In this document: positions 63,968 to 64,000 of the stretch, one piece after another
How the letters are laid out: each line of letters opens with the position of its first letter
How positions within the stretch are numbered: position 1 is the first letter of the stretch
DNA from: Pseudomaricurvus alkylphenolicus
GTDB taxonomy: Bacteria > Pseudomonadota > Gammaproteobacteria > Pseudomonadales > Cellvibrionaceae
Assembly: GCF_011683955.1 (NCBI RefSeq)
Contig: NZ_JAAQPI010000001.1
Span: 372,001-436,000 of the forward strand
Direction of reading: 5' to 3'
DNA: 64,000 nt
Position numbers and translations under genes: made by a program
Notes under the pieces: model-generated
Told to the model about the DNA's origin: nothing
The model's input: the letters and a program-made list of their open reading frames with translations, nothing else
Databases searched by the model: none

Positions 63968-64000
63968 ACGAGGACTTCAAATTAATCAGATCCCTGGTTT

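Overview
The window looks like a chromosomal segment of a free-living, probably marine, gammaproteobacterium of the Cellvibrionales/Alteromonadales kind. Grounds: five TonB-dependent receptors (TBDRs) in 64 kb, carbohydrate-utilisation genes, an oxidative aromatic pathway, a BlaI/M56 pair, a REP-type palindrome family with its own Y1 transposase, and a class II hybrid cluster protein. No tRNA, rRNA, CRISPR array, prophage or classical IS was seen. The taxon is an inference; no marker gene lies in the window.

Region 1 (1-19.3 kb) is carbohydrate utilisation. It holds the end of a sugar ABC-transporter ATPase, a large cytoplasmic (alpha/alpha)6-barrel glycosidase, and a minus-strand set of AraC regulator, GH13 alpha-glucosidase, exported GH13 amylase-like lipoprotein and Caulobacter/Xanthomonas-type TBDR. 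Divergent from the AraC gene is a plus-strand operon: SDR dehydrogenase, enolase-superfamily sugar-acid dehydratase, SMP-30 lactonase, a second copy of the large glycosidase, an exported SGNH hydrolase and an exported CE6/SASA-type esterase. Together they suggest deacetylation and hydrolysis of a glycoside followed by non-phosphorylative sugar oxidation.

Region 2 (19.3-32.9 kb) holds an MFS exporter, an acetoin-type 2-oxo acid dehydrogenase operon (E2-E3-E1alpha-E1beta, every start except E1beta being GTG), a class III aminotransferase, and a complete 3-hydroxybenzoate/gentisate operon (monooxygenase, gentisate dioxygenase, maleylpyruvate isomerase, fumarylpyruvate hydrolase) with a divergent AraC regulator and a DMT-type permease.

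Region 3 (32.9-36.5 kb) has a FAN1-like nuclease, a GDT1-type Mn/Ca transporter and a REP-associated transposase flanked by REP palindromes; two more copies of the palindrome lie at 20.6 and 25.6 kb.

Region 4 (36.5-46.8 kb) is the most interesting part. A seven-gene minus-strand operon encodes a TBDR, a MaoC hydratase, an acyl-CoA ligase, an esterase, an amidohydrolase, an MlrC-type M81 metallopeptidase and a beta-lactamase-fold serine hydrolase. It is divergent from a TetR gene, with three 18-bp operator-like sites between them. The M81 plus beta-lactamase-fold pair recalls the MlrC/MlrB step of microcystin breakdown, but there is no MlrA here; I infer a peptide or acylated-peptide catabolic system of unknown substrate.

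Region 5 (46.8-56.1 kb) is a second TetR-controlled unit (cupin, Tat-exported amine-oxidase-like flavoprotein, TBDR, terminator, second TBDR, alkaline phosphatase) with two tandem operators. Region 6 (56.2-64 kb) holds a VF530-family protein, a histone H1-like Lys/Ala-rich protein, a BlaI-M56 pair divergent from a TBDR, a PEP-CTERM-like secreted protein and hcp with an upstream FNR/Dnr-type box.
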